Shown here piece after piece: positions 27,393 through 36,576 of a stretch of DNA of 64,000 nucleotides. A program made the position numbers and the translations under genes. This stretch comes from Candidatus Nitrospira nitrificans (lineage in GTDB: Bacteria; Nitrospirota; Nitrospiria; Nitrospirales; Nitrospiraceae): NCBI RefSeq assembly GCF_001458775.1, contig NZ_CZPZ01000032.1:62001-126000 (forward strand), given 5' to 3'. The notes beneath the pieces were generated by a model. It did not search any database. It worked only from the letters and a program-made list of their open reading frames with translations, and was not told the DNA's origin. Positions within the stretch are counted from its first letter, which is position 1, and every line of letters begins with the position of its first letter.

Positions 27393-28664
27393 ATGTCAGT
27401 AGTTAGGGGGGAAGTGATGTATCTTGCAGAATTGAAACAGAAGTCAATTGCAGACCTCAATGATGTGGCGCGAGAGCTGAAAATCGAAGGGGCCGCCAAT
27501 TTGAGAAAGCAGGAGTTGATCTTTGCGATCCTCCAAGCTCAGACCGAAAAAAACGGCGTGGTCTTCGGGGAAGGTGTTCTGGAAACTCTTCCGGACGGAT
27601 TCGGCTTCTTGCGGGCGCCGGACTCCAACTACCTGCCGGGTCCCGACGACATTTATATTTCACCGTCGCAGATTCGTCGGTTCAACCTTCGCACGGGTGA
27701 TATCGTATCCGGACAGATCCGTCCTCCGAAAGAGAGTGAACGATATTTCGCTCTCCTGAAAGTCGAGAAGGTCAACTACGAAGATCCGGAGGTCGCTCGC
27801 GATAAGATCCTCTTTGATAACCTGACACCACTGTACCCTGAAGAACGGATTCAAGTGGAATTCGATCGAGAAGAATACTGTACCAGGGTCATGGATCTGA
27901 TTACCCCGATTGGCAAAGGCCAGCGAGGACTGATTGTCGCGGCTCCTCGTACCGGTAAAACGATGCTTCTCCAGGCGATCGCTCGGGCCATTCTCAGAAA
28001 TCACAAAGAAGTCACACTCATTGTGCTATTGATCGACGAACGACCGGAGGAAGTCACGGACTGGCAGCGACAGGTGAAGGCTGAGGTCATCAGTTCGACG
28101 TTTGATGAGCCGGCGCAGCGACATGCTCAGGTGGCGGAAATGGTACTGGAGAAAGCGAAGCGACTTGTCGAACACAAGAAAGACGTCGTCATCCTATTGG
28201 ACAGTATCACTCGTCTCGCCCGGGCCTATAACACCATTGCGCCGCCCAGCGGCAAGGTGCTCTCCGGGGGGCTGGATTCCAACGCGCTGCAGAGGCCGAA
28301 ACGCTTCTTTGGAGCGGCCCGCAATATTGAAAACGGCGGGAGTCTTACCATTATGGCAACGGCGCTTGTCGATACCGGTAGTCGCATGGACGACGTGATC
28401 TTTGAAGAGTTCAAAGGGACCGGGAATATGGAGGTCCATTTGGATCGCCGTTTGGCCGACAAGCGCCTGTTTCCTGCAATCGATATCAGTCAGTCCGGCA
28501 CCAGGAAGGAAGAATTGCTGGTGGATAAGGATCGTCTTAACAAGATGTGGATCCTCCGGAAGGTGCTCAGTCCCTTGGGGACGATGGAAGCCATGGAATT
28601 CCTCATGGATAAAATCGGGGGTACCAAGACCAATCAGGAGTTTCTGCAGTCGATGAATCGATAA
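27393..28664 (+). CDS. rho: Transcription termination factor Rho
   Basis: The 423-residue protein has the Rho N-terminal helical domain ([29 protein letters not shown]), the RNA-binding cold-shock-like domain ([30 protein letters not shown]) and the RecA-like ATPase. Walker A is [11 protein letters not shown], Walker B is [16 protein letters not shown], and the Q/R-loop region [21 protein letters not shown] is present. Start is ATG 27393 (after GAGAGGAG) or ATG 27417 (after GGGGGAAG); the second gives a start closer to E. coli Rho. Confidence 0.97.
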   Translation: MSVVRGEVMYLAELKQKSIADLNDVARELKIEGAANLRKQELIFAILQAQTEKNGVVFGEGVLETLPDGFGFLRAPDSNYLPGPDDIYISPSQIRRFNLRTGDIVSGQIRPPKESERYFALLKVEKVNYEDPEVARDKILFDNLTPLYPEERIQVEFDREEYCTRVMDLITPIGKGQRGLIVAAPRTGKTMLLQAIARAILRNHKEVTLIVLLIDERPEEVTDWQRQVKAEVISSTFDEPAQRHAQVAEMVLEKAKRLVEHKKDVVILLDSITRLARAYNTIAPPSGKVLSGGLDSNALQRPKRFFGAARNIENGGSLTIMATALVDTGSRMDDVIFEEFKGTGNMEVHLDRRLADKRLFPAIDISQSGTRKEELLVDKDRLNKMWILRKVLSPLGTMEAMEFLMDKIGGTKTNQEFLQSMNR

Positions 28665-28765
28665 TGTGGTGCTTGTTTCTTAATCTTCCTTCGGTTAAAG
28701 TACTGCCCCTTAGGAAGCGACGAGACCACGCGCGTTAGCCATTCTTGGGTAAGGAGTTGTAGGTC

Positions 28766-28972
28766 ATGCAGAAGGGTATTCATCCGGTCTACCGTGAGGC
28801 AACGGTTCACTGCGCCTGCGGAAATTCTTTCAAGACACGTACCACCATCGGTGAGATCAGCGTCGATATTTGTTCCAATTGCCATCCGTTCTTCACGGGC
28901 ACGCAAAAGATCGTCGATACCGAAGGGCGCGTGGAGCGGTTCAAAAAGAAGTACGCGAAGAAGGGTAAGTAG
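28766..28972 (+). CDS. rpmE: Ribosomal protein L31 (zinc-binding type)
   Basis: The 68-residue protein starts [19 protein letters not shown] and has four cysteines (16, 18, 36, 39), so it is the C+ zinc-binding form of L31. Such forms are often replaced by a zinc-free paralogue under zinc limitation. It lies between rho and a strong terminator. Confidence 0.96.
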   Translation: MQKGIHPVYREATVHCACGNSFKTRTTIGEISVDICSNCHPFFTGTQKIVDTEGRVERFKKKYAKKGK

Positions 28973-28990
28973 CGCACTATCTTGGTAGAA

Positions 28991-29031
28991 AAGAGACCCT
29001 GCTTCGTGTGCGAAGCAGGGTCTCTTTTTTT
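28991..29031 (+). terminator. Strong Rho-independent terminator after rpmE
   Basis: A perfect 16-bp stem (AAGAGACCCTGCTTCG with its complement) around a TGTG loop is followed by seven T residues. Confidence 0.95.
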
Positions 29032-29068
29032 GTCGCCGTGGTGTGACCAAGGTCTTAGGTACGAGACG

Positions 29069-30151
29069 ATGGAAGCGGCATTATTCAGAAAATGGGAGAG
29101 CCTCGCATCACGGTTTCAGGAGTTGACTGATCAGCTCATGGATCCGTCGGTCGCGACGCAACCTAGTTTGTTGCACAAACTGAGTAAGGAGCGAACCGAT
29201 CTCGAACCGGCGGCCAGGCTCTTTAACACCTATCATGAATGTGCGAGGCAGCTGGAGGATGCGAGGGGGATTCTCGCCGACCCATCGCTCGGCAGTGAGT
29301 TTCACAAGCTGGCTACGGAGGAAAGAATTGAGTTGGAGCGACAGCAGGCGGAAATCGAGGAGCAGGTCAGGGAATTCTTGATTCCAAGGGACCCGCGGGA
29401 CGAGAAGAGCCTGGTGCTGGAAATCCGAGCCGGGACCGGTGGAAACGAGGCAGGCTTGTTTGCCGGGGAGCTCTTTCGCTTGTACGTCAAATATGCCGAA
29501 AAGAAAAAATGTAAGGTCGATATCGTCGAAGCTTCGGAGACCGGCATCGGAGGCTATAAGAACATTGTCGCATTAATCGAGGGCAAAGGAGCCTACGGTC
29601 ATTTTAAATATGAAGCCGGCGTTCACCGTGTACAGCGGGTTCCGGTCACCGAAGCGAGTGGTCGCATTCATACGTCCACCGTGACCGTGGCGGTCATGCC
29701 GGAAGTCGACGAAGTGGACGTGCAGATTGATCCAAAGGATTTGCGGATCGATACGTTTTGCTCCTCTGGAGCCGGCGGACAGAGTGTGAACACCACTTAT
29801 TCAGCCGTTCGCATTACACATCTGCCGACTGGTGTGGTCGTGACCTGTCAGGATGAGCGGTCTCAGCTGAAAAATCGGACCAAGGCCATGCGGACGTTGC
29901 GCGCCAGGATTGTCGAGGCTGAGCGGGAGAGGCAAGAAGCGGAGATTGCTCAGAACAGGAAGTCCCAGGTAGGGACCGGAGAACGAAGCGAGAAAATTCG
30001 AACCTACAATTTTCCACAGAATCGGGTTACGGATCACCGAGTCGGCATGACGCTTCACAAGCTGGAATTGGTGATGGAAGGTGATCTTGACGAGATCGTT
30101 CAAGCGCTGAAGGCGCAACAGCAACAGGCCGAAACCGCCAACGTGTCATGA
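29069..30151 (+). CDS. prfA: Peptide chain release factor 1
   Basis: The 360-residue protein recognises UAA/UAG stops. It has the catalytic GGQ motif in FCSSGAGGQSVNTTYSAVRI and the RF1 domain pattern IRAGTGGNEAGLFAGEL. The upstream in-frame extension to 28982 runs through the rpmE terminator, so ATG 29069 (MEAALFRKWESL) is the start. No programmed frameshift is seen, as expected for RF1. The stop overlaps the prmC start. Confidence 0.96.
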   Translation: MEAALFRKWESLASRFQELTDQLMDPSVATQPSLLHKLSKERTDLEPAARLFNTYHECARQLEDARGILADPSLGSEFHKLATEERIELERQQAEIEEQVREFLIPRDPRDEKSLVLEIRAGTGGNEAGLFAGELFRLYVKYAEKKKCKVDIVEASETGIGGYKNIVALIEGKGAYGHFKYEAGVHRVQRVPVTEASGRIHTSTVTVAVMPEVDEVDVQIDPKDLRIDTFCSSGAGGQSVNTTYSAVRITHLPTGVVVTCQDERSQLKNRTKAMRTLRARIVEAERERQEAEIAQNRKSQVGTGERSEKIRTYNFPQNRVTDHRVGMTLHKLELVMEGDLDEIVQALKAQQQQAETANVS

Positions 30152-31041
30152 TAGTCGTCCCCATTACCGCAGATCCGAAGACGATTGGCATGTTGCTCAC
30201 GTGGGCCCACCGCTCTTTGGAGAGAGCCGGATCGACCAATGCGTCTCAAGAAGCGCTCTGGTTAGTGGCTTACGCGTGTGGAATGAAACATCACGAGTTG
30301 GCGAGCCGGAGAGACCAGACGGTGTCGGCAGAAGGGCTCGCTCTTGCCGAATCAGTCGTCTCGAGGCGAATGGCGCATGAACCCCTTCAGTACATTCTGG
30401 GGACGCAGGAGTTTTGCGGCCTCGACTTTGATGTGAACCCGGCCGTGTTGATCCCTCGGCCTGAGACCGAACTTCTTGTCCAGGAGACTCTTCGAGAAGG
30501 TCGATTTATAGAAGGTGCGGTGGTGGTCGATGTGGGAACAGGGTCCGGATGTGTGGCGGTGACTTTGGCGACTATCCTGAGCGATACGCGAATTTTTGCC
30601 CTGGACTGCTCCTGGGATGCGTTGACGGTCGCAAAGAGTAATGCGGAGAAACACGGGGTCGGCGATAAAATTACTTGGAAGGAAGGGGATCTGTTATCCC
30701 CCTTGCGCGAATGTCATGTAGACGGAGCCGTGGATGCGATCGTGTCCAACCCCCCATACATCGCCGAAGAGATCTGGGCCGGTTTGCAGCCGGAGGTCCG
30801 TGATTTTGAGCCGCGGTTGGCGTTGGTGGCCGGACGGAGCGGAACGGAGTTCCATGAACGATTGCTCCACGATGCACGGCAATTCCTCGTGCCCGGTGGA
30901 TTGCTCGTCATGGAGCTTGGACAGGGCCAAGCTCCACATGTGCGGCGGGCAGCGGAACAGGCAGGGGGCTACACGAGGCTTCAAACCGTCAACGATGAAG
31001 CCGGCATCGAACGGGTGGTGATCGCGCGGCGGGCGGGCTAG
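30148..31041 (+). CDS. prmC: Release factor glutamine methyltransferase PrmC (HemK)
   Basis: The 297-residue SAM-dependent enzyme methylates the GGQ glutamine of release factors. It has a helical N-terminal domain (about 1-85), the SAM motif VVDVGTGSGCVAVTLA (about 130) and the catalytic NPPY in IVSNPPYIAEE (about 197). It is coupled to prfA through an ATGA overlap, the usual arrangement of enzyme and substrate. Confidence 0.95.
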   Translation: MIVVPITADPKTIGMLLTWAHRSLERAGSTNASQEALWLVAYACGMKHHELASRRDQTVSAEGLALAESVVSRRMAHEPLQYILGTQEFCGLDFDVNPAVLIPRPETELLVQETLREGRFIEGAVVVDVGTGSGCVAVTLATILSDTRIFALDCSWDALTVAKSNAEKHGVGDKITWKEGDLLSPLRECHVDGAVDAIVSNPPYIAEEIWAGLQPEVRDFEPRLALVAGRSGTEFHERLLHDARQFLVPGGLLVMELGQGQAPHVRRAAEQAGGYTRLQTVNDEAGIERVVIARRAG

Positions 31042-31050
31042 GACCACGGG

Positions 31051-32319
31051 ATGGATGAAATTATCATCAGCGGCGGCAAGAGACTCGCCGGAGACGTTCG
31101 CATCAGCGGCGCGAAAAATTCCGCTCTTCCGATCTTGGCCTCGACCATTCTGGGCGGCGGGGAGTGCGTCGTCACCAATGTCCCAAGGGTCGTCGATGTG
31201 CTGACGATGGGAAAGCTCTTGGGGATTCTCGGCGCCAAGATATCCCATGAGGGCAATCGAGCGGTCATTCAGGTCGATGCCATTGAATCGACGGAAGCTC
31301 CCTATGATCTCGTGAAGACGATGCGGGCTTCGGTATTGGTTCTTGGTCCGTTGGTTGCTCGTTGGGGAGAGGCGAAAGTTTCTCTCCCCGGAGGCTGTGC
31401 CATCGGCTCCCGGCCAGTCAATCTGCATTTAGCGGGCTTGGCAAAATTAGGGGCTGACATTTCCATTGAGCACGGCTATATCACGGCCAAGGCGAAACGA
31501 TTGAGAGGCGAGCGTATCTACTGCGATACGCCGACCGTCACCGGCACTGAAAATCTCATGATGGCGGCGACATTGGCTGAGGGAGTGACGACGTTAGAAA
31601 ATGCGGCCAAGGAACCGGAAATCGTGGACCTGGCCGAATTTCTCGTCAAGCGCGGCGCGAGAATCCGAGGAGCGGGAACCGATGTGATTGTGATCGAAGG
31701 GGTGAGAGAACTTCATGGCGGGGATCATGAAGTCATTCCTGATCGCATCGAGGCCGGCACATACTTGGCGGCGGCGGCTATGACGCACGGTGATGTCAGC
31801 GCGACGCATTGTCGTCCGGCCCATCTCGAGGCCGTGCTGATGAAGTTGCGTGAGACGGGGGCCGACGTGCAGGAAGGCCACGATCATGTGCGTCTGACCA
31901 TGCCTGAAAAATTGCGAGGCACCGACCTCAGGACGTTGCCTTTCCCGGGCTTTCCCACCGATATGCAAGCTCAAATGGTGGCGTTGCTGAGTCTCGCCGA
32001 AGGCACGAGCGTCGTGACCGAAACGGTGTTTGAAAGCCGGTTCATGCATGTCGAGGAACTGCGGCGGATGGGAGCCGATATCCGCGTTGAAGGAAACCGG
32101 TTGGTGGTGACGGGACGAAAGAAGCTGACCGGGGCGCCGGTCATGGCCTCGGATCTTCGAGCGAGCGCCGGGTTGATCGTCGCCGGACTGGCTGCCGAGG
32201 GCGTGACGCAAGTCCAGCGTGTGTACCATCTCGACCGGGGATACGAGAGAATGGAAGAAAAGTTAGGTGCGTTGGGAGCTGAGGTTCAGCGCCAAAAGTC
32301 GTCGACGAAGATGCCTTAG
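31051..32319 (+). CDS. murA: UDP-N-acetylglucosamine 1-carboxyvinyltransferase
   Basis: The 422-residue protein performs the first committed step of peptidoglycan synthesis. It has the two-domain EPSP-synthase fold: [12 protein letters not shown] near the start and the active-site loop [16 protein letters not shown] with the catalytic Cys116, the residue targeted by fosfomycin. Other conserved elements are present ([21 protein letters not shown]). It begins nine bases after prmC and is followed nine bases later by hisG. Confidence 0.96.
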   Translation: MDEIIISGGKRLAGDVRISGAKNSALPILASTILGGGECVVTNVPRVVDVLTMGKLLGILGAKISHEGNRAVIQVDAIESTEAPYDLVKTMRASVLVLGPLVARWGEAKVSLPGGCAIGSRPVNLHLAGLAKLGADISIEHGYITAKAKRLRGERIYCDTPTVTGTENLMMAATLAEGVTTLENAAKEPEIVDLAEFLVKRGARIRGAGTDVIVIEGVRELHGGDHEVIPDRIEAGTYLAAAAMTHGDVSATHCRPAHLEAVLMKLRETGADVQEGHDHVRLTMPEKLRGTDLRTLPFPGFPTDMQAQMVALLSLAEGTSVVTETVFESRFMHVEELRRMGADIRVEGNRLVVTGRKKLTGAPVMASDLRASAGLIVAGLAAEGVTQVQRVYHLDRGYERMEEKLGALGAEVQRQKSSTKMP

Positions 32320-32328
32320 GGGTTATAT

Positions 32329-33027
32329 ATGGTGACGATCGCTCTCTCAAAAGGGAAACTCATGGAGTCCGCGCTGGATCTCTTCCGACGAGCCGGCTAC
32401 GACATTCGGGGGCTGTCAGGCGAGAGCCGTCGACTCATCTTCGTCAGCGCCGAGCACGATATGACCTTTCTCATCGTTCGGCCCAGCGATGTGCCGACGT
32501 ACGTGGAATATGGGGGAGCGGATGCCGGGATCGTCGGGAAAGACGTCTTGTTGGAGCAGGAAAGTGATGTATACGAACCATTGGATTTAGGGTTCGGAGC
32601 GTGTAGAATCTCCGTCGCCGCGCTTCGGGGAGAGGGATCACATGATCGCTTCTCCTCGAAGATTCGGATTGCGACGAAATATCCGAGGATCAGCGAGCGC
32701 TATTTTAATACGCGCGGGGTTCCGGTCGAGATCGTCAAGTTGTATGGGTCTATTGAGTTGGCTCCTGTGGTGGGATTGGCAGATCGGATCGTGGATTTGG
32801 TCGAAACCGGCAGCACACTCAAAGCCCATGATCTTGCCGAGATCGAAGTCATTACCCAATCGACGGCCCGTTTCATCGTCAATCGGGCGAGTTTTCGGCT
32901 CAAACAGGAGCCGTTGATGAAGTTGATTCGTAAACTGCGGGCAGCGGTGCGGAGTCAGGTCGCTCTCTCCGGCAACGGTCGCCCATCGGCCATACGCGCG
33001 CGCAAGCGGAAGGCGGCTCGTTCATGA
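32329..33027 (+). CDS. hisG: ATP phosphoribosyltransferase HisG (short form)
   Basis: The 232-residue protein catalyses the first step of histidine synthesis. It has IALSKGKLMESALDLFRRAGYD at the start and the PRPP-loop region DLVETGSTLKAHDLAEIE. Length places it in the short form lacking the C-terminal regulatory domain; short forms usually need HisZ, which is not in this window. The last 30 residues are unusually basic. The stop overlaps the hisD start (ATGA). Confidence 0.94.
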   Translation: MVTIALSKGKLMESALDLFRRAGYDIRGLSGESRRLIFVSAEHDMTFLIVRPSDVPTYVEYGGADAGIVGKDVLLEQESDVYEPLDLGFGACRISVAALRGEGSHDRFSSKIRIATKYPRISERYFNTRGVPVEIVKLYGSIELAPVVGLADRIVDLVETGSTLKAHDLAEIEVITQSTARFIVNRASFRLKQEPLMKLIRKLRAAVRSQVALSGNGRPSAIRARKRKAARS

Positions 33028-34307
33028 AAATCGTGACACACGCGGATCGCAGTTTTCTCCCATCCCTAAAAAAAGTTGCGCTTCGCGGGCAGGCGACCGG
33101 CGCGGCGGTTGAAAAGACCGTGCAGGCCATCCTGAAAGGCGTTGAGCGAGGAGGAGATAAAGCGATCCTCCGCTACACCAAGCAATTCGACAAGGTTGCG
33201 TTGAAGCCGGAAGCGCTGCGTGTGACTCCCGAAGAGGTCAAGAATGCCTATTTCCACATCCGAAAGGATGAGGGAGATGCGCTTCGGTTGGCTGCTCAAC
33301 GGATTACGTCGTTTCATGAGCGGCAACGAACCAAGACCTGGATGTATCAAGACGGGGATGCCACCTTGGGGCAGCTCGTTGGCCCGGTCGACGCGGTCGG
33401 GGTGTATGTTCCGGGGGGCAAGGCCGTGTATCCGTCGTCCGTGCTGATGTGCGCGATTCCAGCCAAGGTTGCCGGTGTCCCGCGCATCGTGATGGTCACC
33501 CCGCCCCAGAAGGACGGGATCAATCCCTACTTGCTGGTCGCCGCCGACATAGCCGGAGTCACGGAGATTTATCGCGTCGGAGGCGTGCAAGCAGTTGCGG
33601 CCCTGGCCTATGGAACAAGCACCATCGCGAGGGTCGACAAGATCGTCGGACCGGGGAATATCTACGTGGCCACAGCCAAACGACTGCTCTACGGCACGGT
33701 GGGAATCGACATGGTTGCCGGCCCCAGTGAGTTGCTCGTGGTAGCTGATGATGATGCGAAACCAGCCCACGTGGCGGCGGATCTACTCTGCGAAGCCGAG
33801 CATGATGAAGACGCGCAGGTGTTCCTTGTGACGACCTCGGAGCGATTGGCGAAGGATGTGTCGAAACTGATCGAGAGTCAGCTCAAAGGGCTCCAACGTG
33901 AAAGAATCGCGTCGAAATCGATTGCCCGTCATTCAGTCGCCTTCGTCGTAACCACGATGGATGAAGCCATCGAAGTGGCGAACGAAATCGCGGCCGAACA
34001 TCTGACGCTCTCGGTGGATAATCCGTTCGATTATTTGGAAAAGATCCGCCATGCAGGCGCGCTGTTCTTGGGGCGCTACACGCCACCGTCGGTGGCCGAT
34101 TATGTTGCAGGGCCCAATCATGTCCTGCCGACCGGAGGAACCGCCCGGTTCTTCTCGCCCCTGTCCGTCAATGATTATGTCAAGGTGAGCAACATCGTGC
34201 ATTACACAAAACAAGAACTGGCCAAAGTCAAAGATCCTTTGATTCGGCTGGCGCAGATCGAAGGGTTCGATGCGCACGCCAAATCAGCGCAGAGTAGGTT
34301 TTCATGA
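33024..34307 (+). CDS. hisD: Histidinol dehydrogenase
   Basis: The 427-residue enzyme oxidises histidinol to histidine in two NAD-dependent steps. The hallmarks are YVPGGKAVYPSSVLM, GPGNIYVATAKRLLYG, DMVAGPSELLVVADD and DLLCEAEHDEDAQVFLVT, the zinc and catalytic region, and GPNHVLPTGGTARFFS near the end. Overlaps join it to hisG and hisB. Confidence 0.96.
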   Translation: MKIVTHADRSFLPSLKKVALRGQATGAAVEKTVQAILKGVERGGDKAILRYTKQFDKVALKPEALRVTPEEVKNAYFHIRKDEGDALRLAAQRITSFHERQRTKTWMYQDGDATLGQLVGPVDAVGVYVPGGKAVYPSSVLMCAIPAKVAGVPRIVMVTPPQKDGINPYLLVAADIAGVTEIYRVGGVQAVAALAYGTSTIARVDKIVGPGNIYVATAKRLLYGTVGIDMVAGPSELLVVADDDAKPAHVAADLLCEAEHDEDAQVFLVTTSERLAKDVSKLIESQLKGLQRERIASKSIARHSVAFVVTTMDEAIEVANEIAAEHLTLSVDNPFDYLEKIRHAGALFLGRYTPPSVADYVAGPNHVLPTGGTARFFSPLSVNDYVKVSNIVHYTKQELAKVKDPLIRLAQIEGFDAHAKSAQSRFS

Positions 34308-34912
34308 AGAAAAACGGGATTACTCCACGACAGGCGAGTGTCCAACGAGCCACCAAAGAGACCGATATCCGTGTCGAGTGGACCTTGGATGGGAGGGGGC
34401 AGGGGAAGATCGATACCGGCATCCGTTTCTTCGATCACATGCTGGAGCTCCTGGCCAAACATGGGTTTTTCGACCTGACCGTGCAGGCAAAGGGCGACCT
34501 CGACATTGACGAACACCACACCGTCGAAGATGTCGGCATTGTCATGGGCCAGGCCCTGCACCAGGCATTGGGCGAAAAGGCGGGTATCAAGCGGTTCGGG
34601 TTTGCCTCGGCGCCGCTCGATGAAACTTTGGCTCAGGTTACCGTGGATCTGAGTGGCCGGCCGTTTCTGGTGTACAACGTGAATCTGCCGGATCGGAAGA
34701 TCAAGGCGTTCGATCTCGGGTTGTTCGAAGACTTCTTCCAAGCCTTCGTGACCCACGGCGGGCTCAATCTGCACGTGAATCTGCTCTATGGCCGCAATCC
34801 CCACCACATCATGGAAGCCATCTTCAAAGCGCTCGCTAAGGCGCTCGATCACGCGACGATGCCGGAAGAGCGGTTGGCGGGGAAGGTGCTCTCGACGAAG
34901 GGGATGCTGTAG
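34304..34912 (+). CDS. hisB: Imidazoleglycerol-phosphate dehydratase
   Basis: The 202-residue monofunctional HisB has the metal-binding motifs FFDHMLELLAKHG and DEHHTVEDVGI, and the second set in FVTHGGLNLHV and NPHHIMEAIFKALAKAL. Its start overlaps the hisD stop. A diverged second copy of its last 37 codons lies 500 bp downstream, beyond a toxin-antitoxin pair, so this gene marks the left edge of an inserted segment. Confidence 0.95.
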   Translation: MKKNGITPRQASVQRATKETDIRVEWTLDGRGQGKIDTGIRFFDHMLELLAKHGFFDLTVQAKGDLDIDEHHTVEDVGIVMGQALHQALGEKAGIKRFGFASAPLDETLAQVTVDLSGRPFLVYNVNLPDRKIKAFDLGLFEDFFQAFVTHGGLNLHVNLLYGRNPHHIMEAIFKALAKALDHATMPEERLAGKVLSTKGML

Positions 34913-34932
34913 GGATTTTGGTTGGGGAATGA

Positions 34933-35193
34933 ATGGGGTTGCTGTTCGAGTGGGATGAGCGGAAGGCTAAACAGAATCTCGCCAAGCACAGCATCTCATT
35001 TGAAGAGGCCAGTACAATATCGGCGACACATTGTCGGTTAAGATCGACGATCTTTCCCATTCGGTGGGGGGAGCAGCGGTGTGTAACAGTGGGTCATTCA
35101 TCGAAGCACCGTTTGCTCATCGTGGTACATACGGACCGGAGCGGACGTATCATCAGTGCTCGTCCTGCTACGCGCCGTGAAAGAAACCTATGA
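34933..35193 (+). CDS. brnT: BrnT-family toxin with an internal out-of-frame segment
   Basis: The 86-residue protein has the BrnT (DUF497) ends: FEWDERKAKQNLAKHSISFEEA at the start and RLLIVVHTDRSGRIISARPATRRER at the end. BrnT is a RelE-like ribonuclease. Residues about 30-46 (SATHCRLRSTIFPIRWG) do not fit the family. If one base is added near 35020 and one G removed from the six-G run at 35066-35071, this stretch reads FGDTLSVKIDDLSHSVG, which does fit. It is therefore a compensated double frameshift, or two assembly errors. The stop overlaps brnA (ATGA). Confidence 0.75.
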   Translation: MGLLFEWDERKAKQNLAKHSISFEEASTISATHCRLRSTIFPIRWGEQRCVTVGHSSKHRLLIVVHTDRSGRIISARPATRRERNL

Positions 35194-35411
35194 AGAAGCT
35201 TGTCCGTGAGAGACGACCAGACATGCTGCCGGAGTACGATTTCAGCAAGGGTGTTGGCGGGAAGTACGCGAAGCGGTATGCAGAAGGCAGTAACGTCGTT
35301 GTACTCTCGCCCGATGTTGCGAAAATATTCCGGACTTCGGAGTCCGTGAACGAAGCGTTACGAACGTTGGTTCGAGTTGGAAGGAAATCATCGCGAAAAC
35401 TGACGGCGTGA
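35190..35411 (+). CDS. brnA: BrnA-like antitoxin
   Basis: The 73-residue protein is coupled to the toxin gene by ATGA, as in BrnTA modules. It has a basic N-terminus, DMLPEYDFSKGVGGKYAKRYAEG, and a C-terminal ribbon-helix-helix-like half (VVVLSPDVAKIFRTSESVNEALRTL). Antitoxins of this kind bind the toxin and repress the operon. Its TGA overlaps an ATG that opens the duplicated hisB tail. Confidence 0.75.
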   Translation: MKKLVRERRPDMLPEYDFSKGVGGKYAKRYAEGSNVVVLSPDVAKIFRTSESVNEALRTLVRVGRKSSRKLTA

Positions 35412-35524
35412 TGCGCCACATCATCGAAGCCAACTTCAAGGCGCTGTCCAAGGCGCTTGATCAAGCGATGTTGCTGGAAGGGCGATTGACGGTAAAGGTG
35501 CTGCCGACGAAGGGGATGCTCTAG
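35411..35524 (+). pseudogene. Duplicated, diverged 3' end of hisB
   Basis: In frame from an ATG overlapping the brnA stop, 37 codons correspond to the last residues of HisB. Compared with HHIMEAIFKALAKALDHA in the intact gene, this copy reads RHIIEANFKALSKALDQA. Both copies end TKGML and a TAG stop. I count about 25 identical residues of 37. Silent and replacement changes are mixed, so the copy did not arise by recent local duplication; more likely it came in with the toxin-antitoxin DNA from a related donor. Confidence 0.85.
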
Positions 35525-35534
35525 CTAATCCTTG

Positions 35535-36062
35535 GTGCGAATTATTCGAAAAGGTGTGCGCAAAGATTCGGATTCCAACTCATTCCAACTCATAGAGAAG
35601 TTGCGTGGTGCTCTCCTAGTTGCTAGCGTGGCTGTCACGCTCTCTGGATGTGTGAGTAGTGGTAACGCCAGTGTGACGGATGAAACACTGACGTCACAGA
35701 TACGGGCTAATGTTTCCACAAAGGAGGATGTTCGACAGCTACTAGGATAACCCAATTCCACATCGAAGCATTCTGAGAGTTTGGCCATAATCCCGGGATT
35801 GCCTGCTTCTTCTGCAAGTACACTCGTAGAGTCGTGGAATTATACTCATATAGCTATTGAGGTTGATAGAGCAACGTTTCTTCCTATCGTGGGGTTTTTC
35901 GTAGGAGGCGCAACTTCAAATTTATCGTCTTTTACAGTTGTGTTTGACGATAAAGGAGTTGTTCGGCACCTCTCTTCAACACAAAGTACCGAGCAATCTG
36001 GTATGGGAAGCGGACTTAAAAAAGTTTCTCCAACACCTGACTGTCAGGACACAAGATGCTAA
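35535..36062 (+). pseudogene. Small lipoprotein gene interrupted by an in-frame stop
   Basis: The first part encodes a lipoprotein signal (ALLVASVAVTLSGC) and a segment resembling SmpA/OmlA-type lipoproteins (RANVSTKEDVRQLLG). It then hits TAA at 35748-35750. The same frame continues after the stop as PNSTSKHSESLAIIPGLP and goes on for about 100 more codons (FLPIVGFFVGGATSNLSSFTVVFDDKG). In relatives the motif usually reads LLGxPN, so a single base change made the stop. The last residues may be chimeric where the decayed HepT/MntA DNA begins. Confidence 0.7.
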
Positions 36063-36066
36063 CCAG

Positions 36067-36117
36067 AATGCGACGAATACATCGTTCAATGCCGGCGAAC
36101 TTGTTGATGACTACGTC
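36067..36117 (-). pseudogene. Remnant of a HepT (HEPN) toxin N-terminus
   Basis: On the minus strand 17 codons read DVVINKFAGIERCIRRI, which resembles the start of HEPN-domain HepT toxins. It sits directly behind the MntA-like remnant, as in intact pairs, but is out of frame with the overlapping ATG and is cut off by the neighbouring lipoprotein gene. Confidence 0.55.
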
Positions 36118-36421
36118 ACCGCATACACAGACCCCCGTGTCCGGACATGGTTGAGAATTTCCCTCCGTTCCTCATTGAGCCTGGCATAGTCTGAATACAC
36201 ATACATTTCGAATTCTCGACGGGCCGCTTCATTCGGCGCGGCAAGGCATTCTCCGGTCGAGATGACCTGCATGCGCATCACGGTTGAGGCGCTGCGAAGA
36301 TCAAGCAGGTCCACATCACTCTCGGGGCGTGAGGTTCGTTGGCCTGTGAACCGAATCGATACACAGCAATGAGGTCGGGTAGTGCTTAGCTGAAGAATTC
36401 GATTAATGCGCTGTCATTCAT
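36111..36421 (-). pseudogene. Decayed MntA-type nucleotidyltransferase antitoxin
   Basis: From an ATG at 36421 the minus strand reads MNDSALIEFFS, then an in-frame TAA, then PDLIAVYRFGSQANEPHA, which holds the GS motif of minimal nucleotidyltransferases. A one-base shift then moves to the frame giving RPESDVDLLDLRSAS, with the DxD metal site. A C-terminal part follows (MRMQVISTGECLAAP, REFEMYVYSDYARLNEERREIL). One stop and one frameshift mean it is not functional. Confidence 0.75.
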
Positions 36422-36576
36422 GTCGGGTAATCCTGTTTGGACCAGCGCAGGCTACTGGTTCGATTTTCTCAGAAGGGCTGGCTGATATCCAGTCGAAATT
36501 CGGCGACGTAGATTGCCAGTGGCAGGAACCTTCCAGTTACGGTATTGTTACGGCTCGCTGAGTCTGGGAACCATGT
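36422..36576. other. Spacer before hisH
   Basis: One plus-strand reading (LADIQSKFGDVDCQWQEPSS) looks like the tail of a coding sequence but has no start. It may be another gene fragment from the inserted segment. The hisH ATG has only weak ribosome-site sequence upstream. Confidence 0.3.
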
